DNA from: a virus
Reading direction: 5' to 3' (one strand)
DNA length: 42,799 bases
IMG/VR virus record: IMGVR_UViG_3300037635_000132
Span: 1 to 42,799 of that record
Part shown: one piece after another, positions 10,401 to 17,432 of the stretch
Numbering within the stretch: position 1 is the stretch's first letter
How the letters are laid out: the number at the start of each line of letters is the position of its first letter
Program-made: the position numbers and the translations under genes
Notes under the pieces: model-generated
What the model saw: the letters and a program-made list of their open reading frames with translations, nothing else
Told to the model about the DNA's origin: nothing
Databases searched by the model: none

Positions 10401-11077
10401 GTTTCCTAGACCCTGTTAACTTGACTGCAGCTATGGTTAAGGGTGATGCATATGTAGCACCAGATCGTAAGCAAGGCTCTGAGTGGGTTAACAAGTCTGT
10501 TAGATACGCAGATGAGTTGCTGGAGTCTATGGAGCTATACACAAAGCCGGGTGAGAAGTACAACGCTATCACTACGGACAGAGCACAAGTACCAATAAGT
10601 AAGGTCTTTGGTATACGATTCAATAATGCGTTATCTAGTACAGAGAAAGCGTTTGGTGAGGCTGGTATACCCAACTGGAAGACTGACATAAGATCATCTA
10701 TTCCTGAGGCTCGTAACGATGTACAGCGTATCATTGCCCCTGTACTTGAGTATGAGTTTGCGGCTCTTATAGAGTCTACTAAGTGGAAATCAGGTACACC
10801 AGCGCAGCGTAAGAGCTACATATACCAGCGCATAAGAGAGAGTAAAGCTCTAGTAAAAGATATCCTTTCTTCGTCCTTTGACCCCAAGGATACACGTACC
10901 CTGATGCTGTTTAAATTAGGGGCTGGGGAGTACGCCAATAAGGCTAGGCTGAAGCAGTACGCTAAGGAGTTTGGTATTGAAAAAGATCTAAATGAGCTAG
11001 AGGATCATCAGCTAAAACTCTTTGTTGGTTTCGTTGAGGTAAGGGAAGACCAACGATTAATAGACGAAAAGAAATAA
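7487..11077 (+). CDS. Very large internal virion/DNA ejection-type protein
   Basis: This 1196-aa protein starts immediately after the preceding TAA. The N-terminus carries a duplicated motif (LFNKALANNV, then LFNKAMAANV). Several hydrophobic or glycine-rich segments occur: DPMWLVGLGVGKLAGMGASK, GGFAAAGGAIGLGVGY and a stretch near residue 565 around THPGTTALNLVGWSTASSM. Helical, amphipathic, giant proteins at the end of the tail gene run typically form the internal core that crosses the host envelope on infection. No transglycosylase or protease motif is seen. The gene ends right at the bidirectional terminator. Confidence 0.75.
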   Translation: MDSSALFNKALANNVEVKPEEEDDAQSLFNKAMAANVNGRVDTQTDDMLEPGADPEGVRDLTRDDVYSRIAPYMKDHFGMTEDKHGRDKVVDSYVNHMRKFSFGQSVTTFEELAYLNKIKGTENKAERTRLMNQAASAYDTFDSMKGAFSEGTSSMEKLDAVGDYARALIVDPMWLVGLGVGKLAGMGASKAAGQVAKQAARSYALDIVKKKGASEGARQAVQQQERIAANKLMTSASLKSGAKTAEQQTFLAATKQAARREAIGVGLTDTVAGVGMDAIYQNIMDDVDLQDGYNMMQGGFAAAGGAIGLGVGYSFARGFNLDEADLSSLGAMRFYQAQEHLANARKIAGEPSQTLDDLDMDGFEASLTGFRDMMETLKDKAARGVPLREVEQGDYIPDDLVWQDAFFKGISTSLADNGIKYWTKRDPQDGFLNWMSDLMVAMPNNVKAQLSDIFDDTLGANVDLYKGKKLFEQATIKDADGNTITGTALDLVASEISDAAKKMAIVRNASSVFNKIREIKPDAEAGELIEELIKVETPGVTTKVREGILGTANYMQRNLIRMLVTHPGTTALNLVGWSTASSMQSATDIVRGTLFGGAAILNAAMFNREGAASYAKKAGLMFSLQKQKARNLLDPNMTYEAFQDILAFNPQAQKDMLRYMAGGVDIEELSRKLQLEEFSEVASEALGDGAVNTISRNKLDKIMDKIQLVYGVKLQDVATKSQEFMYAVDKQMRIKYNMSYKEFLQDPDMWKKMMGDDYAEVISAASQDALRNVFSKSYADSSTTLGKIAGMVEEVSRLPLVGAMIPFGQFFNNTIAHMMDHSGISLTHRIFMGGTRDVGDLASKTAVGISFIGAAYNYEKDYLEEGLQWYQSRSSDGSIRNRLYDFPYIFYKAIGRMAAHIDKDGTVPEETFREIVTVLGPGNMTRQLDDTIKGSFDLLVEAMTTEDIEVKEALIKVIQGSTSMYASGYTRFLDPVNLTAAMVKGDAYVAPDRKQGSEWVNKSVRYADELLESMELYTKPGEKYNAITTDRAQVPISKVFGIRFNNALSSTEKAFGEAGIPNWKTDIRSSIPEARNDVQRIIAPVLEYEFAALIESTKWKSGTPAQRKSYIYQRIRESKALVKDILSSSFDPKDTRTLMLFKLGAGEYANKARLKQYAKEFGIEKDLNELEDHQLKLFVGFVEVREDQRLIDEKK

Positions 11078-11081
11078 AAAG

Positions 11082-11113
11082 AGGGGAGCGATTAAGCTCC
11101 CCTTTCTAGTTTT
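11082..11113. terminator. Bidirectional intrinsic terminator between convergent blocks
   Basis: AGGGGAGC (11082-11089), a GATTAA loop and GCTCCCCT (11096-11103) form an 8-bp GC-rich stem. It is followed by TTCTAGTTTT on the + strand and by CTTTTTATTTC on the - strand. It sits exactly between the stop codons of two convergent genes, so it can stop both the virion and the early transcripts. Confidence 0.9.
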
Positions 11114-11321
11114 ACTGTATGCCGTGCTTGTCCATACAATGCTTAGCCCATAGCACAGCTTCTTGTAGAGCCTTGATAGCGTGGTCTCGTTCATCAGAAG
11201 AGTATAAGTTATACACTATGTAGTCAGATGTAGTGGTGTACATCTTATCTATCTCAGTGATGAACTCTCTCTTCTTCAGTGCGATGAAACGCTTAGCTTC
11301 TTCTTCTATATTAAGTACCAT
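11112..11321 (-). CDS. Small helical protein, possible Acb2-like anti-CBASS protein
   Basis: I start this 69-aa protein at ATG 11321; an upstream in-frame TTG exists at 11333. It is predicted all-helical, with a C-terminal block SSDERDHAIKALQEAVLWAKHCMD. The pattern S-x-E-R...A-(I/L)-x-x-L-x-E-A-(V/M)-x-W-A resembles the C-terminal helix of Acb2, a phage protein that sequesters cyclic nucleotides from CBASS immunity. The resemblance is from memory and short, so this is inference. It is last in the leftward module but has its own promoter (11351-11379), which suggests independent expression. Confidence 0.7.
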   Translation of the reverse strand: MVLNIEEEAKRFIALKKREFITEIDKMYTTTSDYIVYNLYSSDERDHAIKALQEAVLWAKHCMDKHGIQ

Positions 11322-11350
11322 AACACGCCCCAAACAATGTTAACTAGGGC

Positions 11351-11379
11351 AGTTTAACATATGCATGTGATACTGTCAA
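11351..11379 (-). promoter_or_regulatory. Sigma-70-like promoter for the small gene at 11112-11321
   Basis: On the - strand TTGACA (11379-11374) is followed after 17 nt by TAAACT (11356-11351), and the start codon is about 30 nt further on. The -35 context is GCCTTGACA. It lies just after the phoH stop codon. Confidence 0.6.
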
Positions 11380-11386
11380 GGCTTAA

Positions 11387-12091
11387 CTACAAGCCTTCCT
11401 TCATAAACACCTTGACCCACTCAGCGCAGATCCCACTACGTACAATGTCATCAATGCCAAACTCTACTACGGGAACATCTAGCATGTGCTTCTTAGCTAG
11501 GTGTATGATCTTAGCTAGACCAGACGTACCCTTCAAGTCAGACTGTTGTATGTCACCATTGAGGACGATAGTGCTACCCTCACCTACACGTGTCAACAAC
11601 ATCTTGATCTCTGGTATGTCTATGTTCTGTGCTTCGTCTACAATAATGAACGCATTGTCAAAGCTACGTCCACGCATCAACGCTAGTGTAGCTACTTCAA
11701 TGTTACCGTTCTTTACACCTGTATCAACAGCGCCCCTACCTAAGTGTTTAATCAGTACGTCTAGCACAGGCAGCGCCCAAGGTTGTGCTTTCTCTTCTAG
11801 TGTACCGGGTAGGAACCCAATGTCTTTACCTACAGCTACGTGAGGACGTGTGATAACAATCTTGTCAATCTCTTTGCGTGTGTACAAGTCTGCTGCACAT
11901 GTAGCTGTAACGTAAGTCTTACCTGTACCAGCAGGGCCAAGTATTAGCACCTGCTTGCTAGAGGCAATGGCGTTGATTAGCTTACATTGATTGTCAGTCT
12001 TAGGTACTATGCCAGAGGTAGGCTTGCTAGCTGCACCCTTGTAGGTTGTCTTACGGCGGGTACGTCTTGGTTTAACTAATTCTTCTTGCAC
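11387..12091 (-). CDS. phoH: PhoH-like P-loop ATPase
   Basis: This 234-aa protein has a Walker A motif (LILGPAGTGKTYVTA, about residues 49-63) and a Walker B motif (NAFIIVDEAQNI, about residues 128-139). A conserved SGLAKIIHL region near the C-terminus is followed by FGIDDIVRSGICAEWVKVF, which is typical of PhoH. PhoH is common in marine phages. Its molecular role is unsettled; some relatives are RNA helicases or are induced by phosphate starvation. The start is GTG at 12091 with a GGAGT SD seven bases upstream. It overlaps the endonuclease VII gene by 20 nt. Confidence 0.9.
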   Translation of the reverse strand: MQEELVKPRRTRRKTTYKGAASKPTSGIVPKTDNQCKLINAIASSKQVLILGPAGTGKTYVTATCAADLYTRKEIDKIVITRPHVAVGKDIGFLPGTLEEKAQPWALPVLDVLIKHLGRGAVDTGVKNGNIEVATLALMRGRSFDNAFIIVDEAQNIDIPEIKMLLTRVGEGSTIVLNGDIQQSDLKGTSGLAKIIHLAKKHMLDVPVVEFGIDDIVRSGICAEWVKVFMKEGL

Positions 12092-12473
12092 GTAAATACT
12101 CCGCTTGTTTGATTAACTTATCAGGGTTGTCACCTGACTTACCCATACTATGATTGCAACCCTCACATACCCACCCTCTGAATGCACCCGTAACGTGACT
12201 GTGATCTAGGCACATCTTCTCAGCTAAATCACCACAGCACTCACATATATTGTCACTAGGCTTGGGATGCATTTTCTTTAGGGTAGCTACAGTACGGGAG
12301 TGATCCTGCTGGCAGTCAGCACAGCGATAGCCTTTAGTAGGCTCACCATTCTTTCTGTAGTATATAGCATTAAAATCATCAAGGGACTTCTCTTGGTTAC
12401 ACTTCTTACACATACGCATAGTAGGGTCTCTATTGGGTTGAGGCGACTCATCTTCAAATAGATCTAACTGCAT
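12072..12473 (-). CDS. Recombination endonuclease VII family protein
   Basis: This 133-aa protein has an N-terminal zinc ribbon (MCKKCNQEKSLDDF...YRCADC). A second cysteine pair (CECCG) precedes the endonuclease VII core LDHSHVTGAFRGWVCEGCN, which ends in ...GKSGDNPDKLIKQAEYL. The LDH...H...RG...C..CN pattern is the His-Me finger nuclease signature. Endonuclease VII resolves branched DNA before packaging. The window also codes for endonuclease I, so the two may act on different structures. Its ATG overlaps the glutaredoxin stop (TAATG). Confidence 0.88.
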   Translation of the reverse strand: MQLDLFEDESPQPNRDPTMRMCKKCNQEKSLDDFNAIYYRKNGEPTKGYRCADCQQDHSRTVATLKKMHPKPSDNICECCGDLAEKMCLDHSHVTGAFRGWVCEGCNHSMGKSGDNPDKLIKQAEYLRARRIS

Positions 12474-12709
12474 TACCTATCATCCCCTTCTAGTAAAGCC
12501 TTCATCTCAGTGTACCCTCCAATCAACTTACCCTTAGTGTCGAACACCTGAGGTAGTGTAGTAATACTAGACCTCTTAAGCAATGTCAATACCCACTTAG
12601 AGCTAGCCGACTGTACGTTGTACTCAGTGTAAGGGAAGCCTCGACTTCGTAGTAAAGCCTTAACGTCATCACAGAAGTTGCATTGTTCACGAGTTATTAT
12701 TGTATACAT
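12473..12709 (-). CDS. Glutaredoxin
   Basis: This 78-aa protein has the thioredoxin-fold redox motif C-N-F-C at residues 10-13 and the cis-proline segment TTLPQVF. A GGYTEMKALL C-terminus, typical of NrdH/Grx proteins, follows. It would supply electrons to the ribonucleotide reductase encoded immediately upstream (12756-14657). SD AGGAG is located just before ATG. Confidence 0.92.
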   Translation of the reverse strand: MYTIITREQCNFCDDVKALLRSRGFPYTEYNVQSASSKWVLTLLKRSSITTLPQVFDTKGKLIGGYTEMKALLEGDDR

Positions 12710-12755
12710 AGTATCTCCTAAGGGAGCAGTTTAAATACATGCTCAGGTATAGGGG

Positions 12756-14657
12756 TTACACTAGGTCTACGATCTCACAGCTGTCACCAGAGCAAGCCAT
12801 AGTCTGCATAGACACTGTATTGTCCTCACTCTCGTACTCATTGAGAAGCTCCCAATCAATCTTGGCTGGCATCTTGGCAAGCATCTCTTCGTACTCTTCC
12901 TTGGTGCAGTCCTGATAGGGTGCTTGCTGGTAGGTATGATCTGAGTGTGGCAGAAATGACACACCTGACATTTCATCGAAGTGCTCATAGACAAACGCAC
13001 CTACAGCCATCCACTCAGCATCCCGTACTGAGATAGTCACGCTAGGCTTATGCTCACACCAAGAACGCTGGTAAGTCAGCCATAACTCTAGCTGCTCTAC
13101 TGCAGTCATATCGTTACGTGTTACAGCCTGCTCTGGTGACTTGACCGGGAAGCTGAACACCACAGTAGAGTCAGGCTTCATAACGCAAGGCTCATTAGGG
13201 ATACCTTGGTCAATCATAAACTGAGTCAAAGGGTCTTTGTTATCACCACGCACAGTCCGAATGTAATGGGGGCTGTGACGAGCGTGAATACCAGAGGCAG
13301 AGTCAACCAACTGTGATACTGTTCCCGAAGGTTTAACGCAGCTGATAGAAGCAGAGACAGGGATGCCAAGGCGCTCAGCCCACTCAGCGTTAGTAGCGAC
13401 AGCGATAGAACGTAAATGCTCAAGGGTCTTATCCAATCCTTTGTTAGAGTTTGTCATTAGTGGGTTGTCCATAATACCTGTCATAGATACGCCAAGCAAC
13501 CGTTCCTCTGCAGTATTCTTCTGCCATACCTTACGTAGGTAGGGGAACTTAATCATAGTAGACTGTACAGTACCCAAGATAGTAGCCAGCTTTACCTTAC
13601 GCTCAAGGTCTTTCAATGTGTCGTTAGCCCGTACCACACACTCCGTTAAATTACAGAACTGATATGGACGTAAAATGATTTCAGAACAAGGGTTTGTACC
13701 AAACTCATAGTTAGGATCACGCCGCCCAAACTTAGCTGCTTGCTTCTTGGACGCCTCACGATTGAAGATACCACGCTCACCTGACTTAGACTCAACGAGA
13801 GAGAGCCACTCACGCATGAATGTTTCCATGTCTGGCTTCTCAGTGTACGACACACTGTTGTTAGCCAAGGCACGGTGCCCTGCTGTCTCCCACCACTGTC
13901 CTGACTTAGCGTGACGCATACGATCATCACTCAGGTTAGACAGAGAGATCATCGCTGAGCGCCTCACGCCACCTACGACAACGATCTGACCAATGAAGCA
14001 CATCAAGTCGTGACACTCCATAGAGCTAAGCTTACGCCCTTGTGCTGCCTTGAAGGTGGACACAGCAAAGTTAAACAACTCTACGAGAGGCGCTGGGCCT
14101 GACGCTCTACCGCCAAACGTCTTGAGCCTTGCACCAGCAGGGCGTACACGAGAGACATCCCACTTAGGGATCTCACCAGCCCAGAGGAGCGCAAGAACTT
14201 GACGGAACCCCTTAGCCCAGCCTTCCTTACTGTCCTTAACGACAACGACAGACTCACTCTCGAACAACTCAGGCACCTCTGGGAGCTTGCTGACGAACTG
14301 GCGCTCAACGGAGAACCCGACACCAGTACCGCAGAGGAGGATGTACATGGCCTCATCGAAGGACTTAGGGTCATCTACGGGTAGGTAGCTACAATTGTAA
14401 CCTGCAGTGTTGTCACGATCTAGCGCTGGGCCAGCTGTCATCATAGCTCTCATAGATGGCATGATGTCTTGGTTGAGAATAGCCTGCTCAATATCTTTGA
14501 TTGTGCTATCTTCTACAGTAACTGCAGGGCGTACTACATTGTCTACGTAACGTGCTACTGTTTCACCATACGATTCACGCCCCTTGTTATCAAAGTACTT
14601 GGCATAACGAGACTTGTGAATGAATGCTTGATAGTCTGTTGATAGTTGGTTGCTCAT
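12756..14657 (-). CDS. nrdJ: Class II (B12-dependent) ribonucleoside-triphosphate reductase
   Basis: This 633-aa enzyme is of the monomeric adenosylcobalamin type that converts NTPs to dNTPs. Visible signatures are the N-terminal substrate-site cysteine (GYNCSYLPVDDP, about residue 88), the thiyl-radical loop GTNPCSEIILRPYQFCN (about residues 320-336), SCVKPSGTVSQLVDSASGIH and a C-terminal redox pair ACSGDSCEI. No separate radical-generating subunit is encoded nearby, consistent with class II. It works with the glutaredoxin next door and with MazG and ThyX in building the phage dNTP pool. Its use of cobalamin implies that the host makes or imports B12. ATG overlaps the mazG stop as TAATG. Confidence 0.92.
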   Translation of the reverse strand: MSNQLSTDYQAFIHKSRYAKYFDNKGRESYGETVARYVDNVVRPAVTVEDSTIKDIEQAILNQDIMPSMRAMMTAGPALDRDNTAGYNCSYLPVDDPKSFDEAMYILLCGTGVGFSVERQFVSKLPEVPELFESESVVVVKDSKEGWAKGFRQVLALLWAGEIPKWDVSRVRPAGARLKTFGGRASGPAPLVELFNFAVSTFKAAQGRKLSSMECHDLMCFIGQIVVVGGVRRSAMISLSNLSDDRMRHAKSGQWWETAGHRALANNSVSYTEKPDMETFMREWLSLVESKSGERGIFNREASKKQAAKFGRRDPNYEFGTNPCSEIILRPYQFCNLTECVVRANDTLKDLERKVKLATILGTVQSTMIKFPYLRKVWQKNTAEERLLGVSMTGIMDNPLMTNSNKGLDKTLEHLRSIAVATNAEWAERLGIPVSASISCVKPSGTVSQLVDSASGIHARHSPHYIRTVRGDNKDPLTQFMIDQGIPNEPCVMKPDSTVVFSFPVKSPEQAVTRNDMTAVEQLELWLTYQRSWCEHKPSVTISVRDAEWMAVGAFVYEHFDEMSGVSFLPHSDHTYQQAPYQDCTKEEYEEMLAKMPAKIDWELLNEYESEDNTVSMQTMACSGDSCEIVDLV

Positions 14658-15031
14658 TATCGTGTATCTCCTGACCCTTTAAGGGTTCCTCTAGCTTTGC
14701 GGTCTTGTAGTTTCTCTAGGTTTGCTTTAGCTACATCACCCAGGTCTATGTTGAGGTCTCGACACAGGGCTGCTATGTACCACAAGCAATCCCCTATCTC
14801 CCCTTTAAGTGCAGCCTTGTCCAGCTTACCATCACGTATGATCTTCTTGACTTTGTTGGCTACTTCCCCTGCCTCACCAGCTAAGCCCAGCGCAGGGTAA
14901 GTGATAGCATGTTGCGTAGGGTAGATAGCAGTACTAGAAGCTGCCTTTTGATAGGACGATAGTGTCATATCTTTATACGTAGTAGTATCCTTATAGTACC
15001 CCCAAGCTTCTAAGTCTGTCTCGTTAATCAT
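14657..15031 (-). CDS. mazG: MazG-like nucleotide pyrophosphohydrolase
   Basis: This 124-aa protein has the all-alpha NTP pyrophosphatase metal motifs GLAGEAGEVANKVKKI (about residues 48-63) and KGEIGDCLWYIAALC (about residues 79-93). The length fits single-domain phage MazG. The enzyme hydrolyses (d)NTPs or alarmone-type nucleotides, and in marine phages it is thought to adjust host nucleotide signalling. It is coupled to the upstream 56-aa gene by an ATGA overlap, with SD AAGGAGAGG inside that gene. Confidence 0.9.
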   Translation of the reverse strand: MINETDLEAWGYYKDTTTYKDMTLSSYQKAASSTAIYPTQHAITYPALGLAGEAGEVANKVKKIIRDGKLDKAALKGEIGDCLWYIAALCRDLNIDLGDVAKANLEKLQDRKARGTLKGSGDTR

Positions 15032-15198
15032 AACCTCTCCTTCACCATTAAGTTGTCTACTCTAACGTCATCAACGTCATAGAACATATCTTTAATCAAG
15101 TCATATACATCTTCTGCATGTGCTTCGTCTAGTGACGATAAGAAGTTAGCCTCCCTATCTACTGCTAGCACAAGAGTTACACTGAACTTCTTATCCAT
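15028..15198 (-). CDS. Small hypothetical protein (56 aa)
   Basis: An open frame from ATG 15198 to TGA 15030-15028 exactly fills the gap between endonuclease I and mazG, with a one-base TGATG overlap upstream and an ATGA overlap downstream. The protein starts MDKKFSVTLVLAVDRE and contains a paired acidic segment (DLIKDMFYDVDDVRVDNLMV). I do not recognise the family. The perfect coupling at both ends is the main evidence that it is real. Confidence 0.75.
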   Translation of the reverse strand: MDKKFSVTLVLAVDREANFLSSLDEAHAEDVYDLIKDMFYDVDDVRVDNLMVKERL

Positions 15199-15635
15199 CA
15201 AGTCCCTACCTTAAGTTTAATACGCTTGGTCTTAACTGCCTTACCCTTCTCTTCAAGCCAGTCAGGGGGTATTACCCTATGTGAATATAGAAATCCATTC
15301 TTCTCACACCACATTGCGTATGTCGTTTTAGATCCTTTGTATAACTTAGCCTTGGCGTTACTAAACACTAGTCTTATATCTAACTCTGGGTGTTGCTCCC
15401 TTACAGCTAAGTGCTTACGCCTGTCCTCATTATCAAAGATACCCTTTGTCTCAACTATGATACCGTTGTCTAAGATAAAGTCTGGAGTATAAGTCCTGTA
15501 CCTGAGATCCTTCCACTCAATCTTTAGATCTTCATACCTGAAGTTCTTTTTGTTTTGCTTCAGGAACTCAGCTACAACTCTCTCTAGTCCGCTACGGTAT
15601 CGGTTAGCATTATGCTTCCGTACTACCAAGTTCAT
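15198..15635 (-). CDS. T7-type endonuclease I (Holliday junction resolvase)
   Basis: This 145-aa protein closely follows the phage T7 endonuclease I plan: RSGLERVVAEFL (catalytic Glu), RTYTPDFILDNGIIVETKG (Asp, then Glu-x-Lys) and DRRKHLAVREQHPELDIRLVFSNAK, then KLYKGSKTTYAMWCEKNG. The PD-(D/E)XK residues are all present. It cuts branched DNA, helping to degrade host DNA and to resolve replication intermediates before packaging. ATG 15635 sits directly against an AGGAG. A TTG six bases downstream of that SD (15629) is an alternative start. It overlaps the exonuclease gene by 26 nt. Confidence 0.93.
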   Translation of the reverse strand: MNLVVRKHNANRYRSGLERVVAEFLKQNKKNFRYEDLKIEWKDLRYRTYTPDFILDNGIIVETKGIFDNEDRRKHLAVREQHPELDIRLVFSNAKAKLYKGSKTTYAMWCEKNGFLYSHRVIPPDWLEEKGKAVKTKRIKLKVGT

Positions 15636-16482
15636 CTCCTATAAATACATAGTCTACGATAGGCTTCTCCTTAGCAGTAGAGACACGGGACGGTATGGAC
15701 TGTAGGTCAGGCCAGCACTTATGCTTGTAAGCACAGAACCCACACGACACACCAAGCTTCAAGTTACCTGATGCTTTCTTGCGGTACGTCTCAGGGATAG
15801 CCTCAAAGCAACGCTCGAAAGGTTTGTCCTCTTTGATGTAAGACACAGTATCTTCGATCTTGTTTAACTCCTGATCGACATCTACAGATGATGCATCTAC
15901 ATACTTGAACTGACCGTTAGCTTTGTTGATTACCCACCAGCCACCAACATCTTTGTTAGCTGCAGTAGCATAGCCTACCAGCTGGCTTACATAACCAAAG
16001 GCATCACCCTTAGCTAAGGTCTCAAAGTCTGAGAACTTATGCATGTAAGACCAAGGTGAGGCAGACTTAACGTCATCAACCTTATCGTCTAGTATCATGT
16101 CGAACTCACCGTTAATCTCTGTACCGTCAGACAGGGTGAGTACAACCTTTTCATTGTCAGTAAAGTCTACAGCAGCAGCCCGAAGTAACCCTTTGAATAC
16201 CGCCTCTACAATATCACCTAAGATCATGTTCATTAGGAAGTGTGGAGGGAACGGTATCTTATCTTCTGGGTCATTCTTTTCGTACCAGAGCTGACACTTA
16301 GGACGCCCGAGGTTGGACATCCTAAGCTTAAACTCATCACGAGGGCCGCTGCTGAACTGCTTACGCACAGCATCCGCTACGTCTTCACCTACCTTAGAGA
16401 TTACAGACTCATCTACTGTAGACTCACCAGCAAGTGCCTTCTGTAGGAATGTGTGTAGTGCTAGTTCAGCAACGTGATTCAT
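15610..16482 (-). CDS. PD-(D/E)XK exonuclease, RecB/Cas4-like, with Fe-S-type cysteines
   Basis: This 290-aa protein has the nuclease core GEFDMILDDKVDDVKSAS (Asp, then Asp-x-Lys), preceded by SNLGRPKCQLWYE and followed by QLVGYATAANKDVGGWWVI. One cysteine near the N-terminus (PKCQLW) plus C-x2-C-x5-C at the C-terminus (CGFCAYKHKC) matches the Cas4/AddB cysteine pattern that binds a 4Fe-4S cluster. In phages of this type the enzyme is thought to take the place of T7 gene 6 exonuclease. It lies between the putative ssDNA-binding protein and endonuclease I, a classic replication/recombination cluster. ATG overlaps the upstream stop as TAATG. Confidence 0.85.
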   Translation of the reverse strand: MNHVAELALHTFLQKALAGESTVDESVISKVGEDVADAVRKQFSSGPRDEFKLRMSNLGRPKCQLWYEKNDPEDKIPFPPHFLMNMILGDIVEAVFKGLLRAAAVDFTDNEKVVLTLSDGTEINGEFDMILDDKVDDVKSASPWSYMHKFSDFETLAKGDAFGYVSQLVGYATAANKDVGGWWVINKANGQFKYVDASSVDVDQELNKIEDTVSYIKEDKPFERCFEAIPETYRKKASGNLKLGVSCGFCAYKHKCWPDLQSIPSRVSTAKEKPIVDYVFIGDELGSTEA

Positions 16483-17363
16483 TAGTCAGCCACCTCTACG
16501 TCAATGATGTCGTTGATGACAGACTCCTCATTAGCAGACATGCCAGAGCTACCACTCTTCTCGTTATGCGTGTCGTTAATGTAGTTGTTCATGCCGCTGA
16601 TCCACTCCATAAACCCATCAAGGATGTCCTTGTCAGCCTCAACTAAGTCTACCTTGTCAGCCAGAGTGATGTCGAAGGTAGCGTACTCACTGCCATTAGG
16701 CATACTGTGCATCTCTGCACCCATGTTAAGGAAGTACTGTAGAGGTAGAGAGTTCTTACGATCAATAGACTTCATAATGTCATCTACTGCCGTGATACTA
16801 CCCCGGCTCTTTACATCCAACACAAAGGGTATCTCTTGCTCTGTGATAGATGCATCCTCAATAGCATTACCCTGCTCATCAGTAGCGCCCTGCATTACTA
16901 CAGTACCGAACACAACCTTGGTACGCTTAGTATTGCGCATCAACTCTTGTGTAGCCTTAGGTAAAGACTTGAAGTCTTCAACGTAACCAGATGGACGCCC
17001 CGCATTGAAGCCCCCGGTGTTGTCCTTAAGGTCACCCGTCAGGTTGTTAACGAGTACCGTCTTAATCATAAGGTTTTCATCAGAGTCCCAACGTGTCCAC
17101 TGCATACGCTGGGCATAGATGCGGATCTTAGGTGAGACAGCATATGCTACCTTATCGTCCGACTGTAAGAGTTTGTATGCACCAGCTGGTACTACGTCTA
17201 CTCGTACAGCCTTGCCGTTGATCTCCATGTCACCCTTCAATGGGCTATGGATCTGACTGAACCGTGCAAGCATGGATCGCTTACCGCTAGAGTTCTTGGA
17301 TAGTCCCATCATCTCAGCGATAGAACGTCCGTCAGTTGTTAGTGTTACTTCTGTGCTAGTCAT
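16482..17363 (-). CDS. Putative single-stranded DNA-binding protein
   Basis: This 293-aa protein shows no enzyme motif. Its mixed beta-type sequence with several aromatic residues (RIYAQRMQWTRWDSDENLM) and its acidic tail (SVINDIIDVEVAD) are typical of phage ssDNA-binding proteins. The acidic end usually contacts polymerase or helicase. It is placed between DNA polymerase and exonuclease and has its own promoter at 17404-17432, which would allow the high expression an SSB needs. The assignment rests mainly on context and composition. Confidence 0.65.
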   Translation of the reverse strand: MTSTEVTLTTDGRSIAEMMGLSKNSSGKRSMLARFSQIHSPLKGDMEINGKAVRVDVVPAGAYKLLQSDDKVAYAVSPKIRIYAQRMQWTRWDSDENLMIKTVLVNNLTGDLKDNTGGFNAGRPSGYVEDFKSLPKATQELMRNTKRTKVVFGTVVMQGATDEQGNAIEDASITEQEIPFVLDVKSRGSITAVDDIMKSIDRKNSLPLQYFLNMGAEMHSMPNGSEYATFDITLADKVDLVEADKDILDGFMEWISGMNNYINDTHNEKSGSSGMSANEESVINDIIDVEVAD

Positions 17364-17403
17364 TGTACAAGAACCTTTCTGTGTACGGGTTGAAAGAGAG
17401 TTA

Positions 17404-17432
17404 GTTATAGCACTATACGTCTACTGTGTCAA
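17404..17432 (-). promoter_or_regulatory. Sigma-70-like promoter overlapping the end of the polymerase gene
   Basis: On the - strand TTGACA (17432-17427), 17 nt, then TATAAC (17409-17404) is a near-ideal match with the recurring GGCTTGACA context. The -35 box lies inside the last polymerase codons (encoding L-D-T) and the -10 box lies beyond the stop. It would drive 16482-17363 and the downstream recombination and nucleotide genes. Confidence 0.8.

Noticed and set aside
11361-11843. 160-aa + strand frame opposite phoH
   Set aside because: phoH has both Walker motifs; the + strand frame is its antisense shadow.
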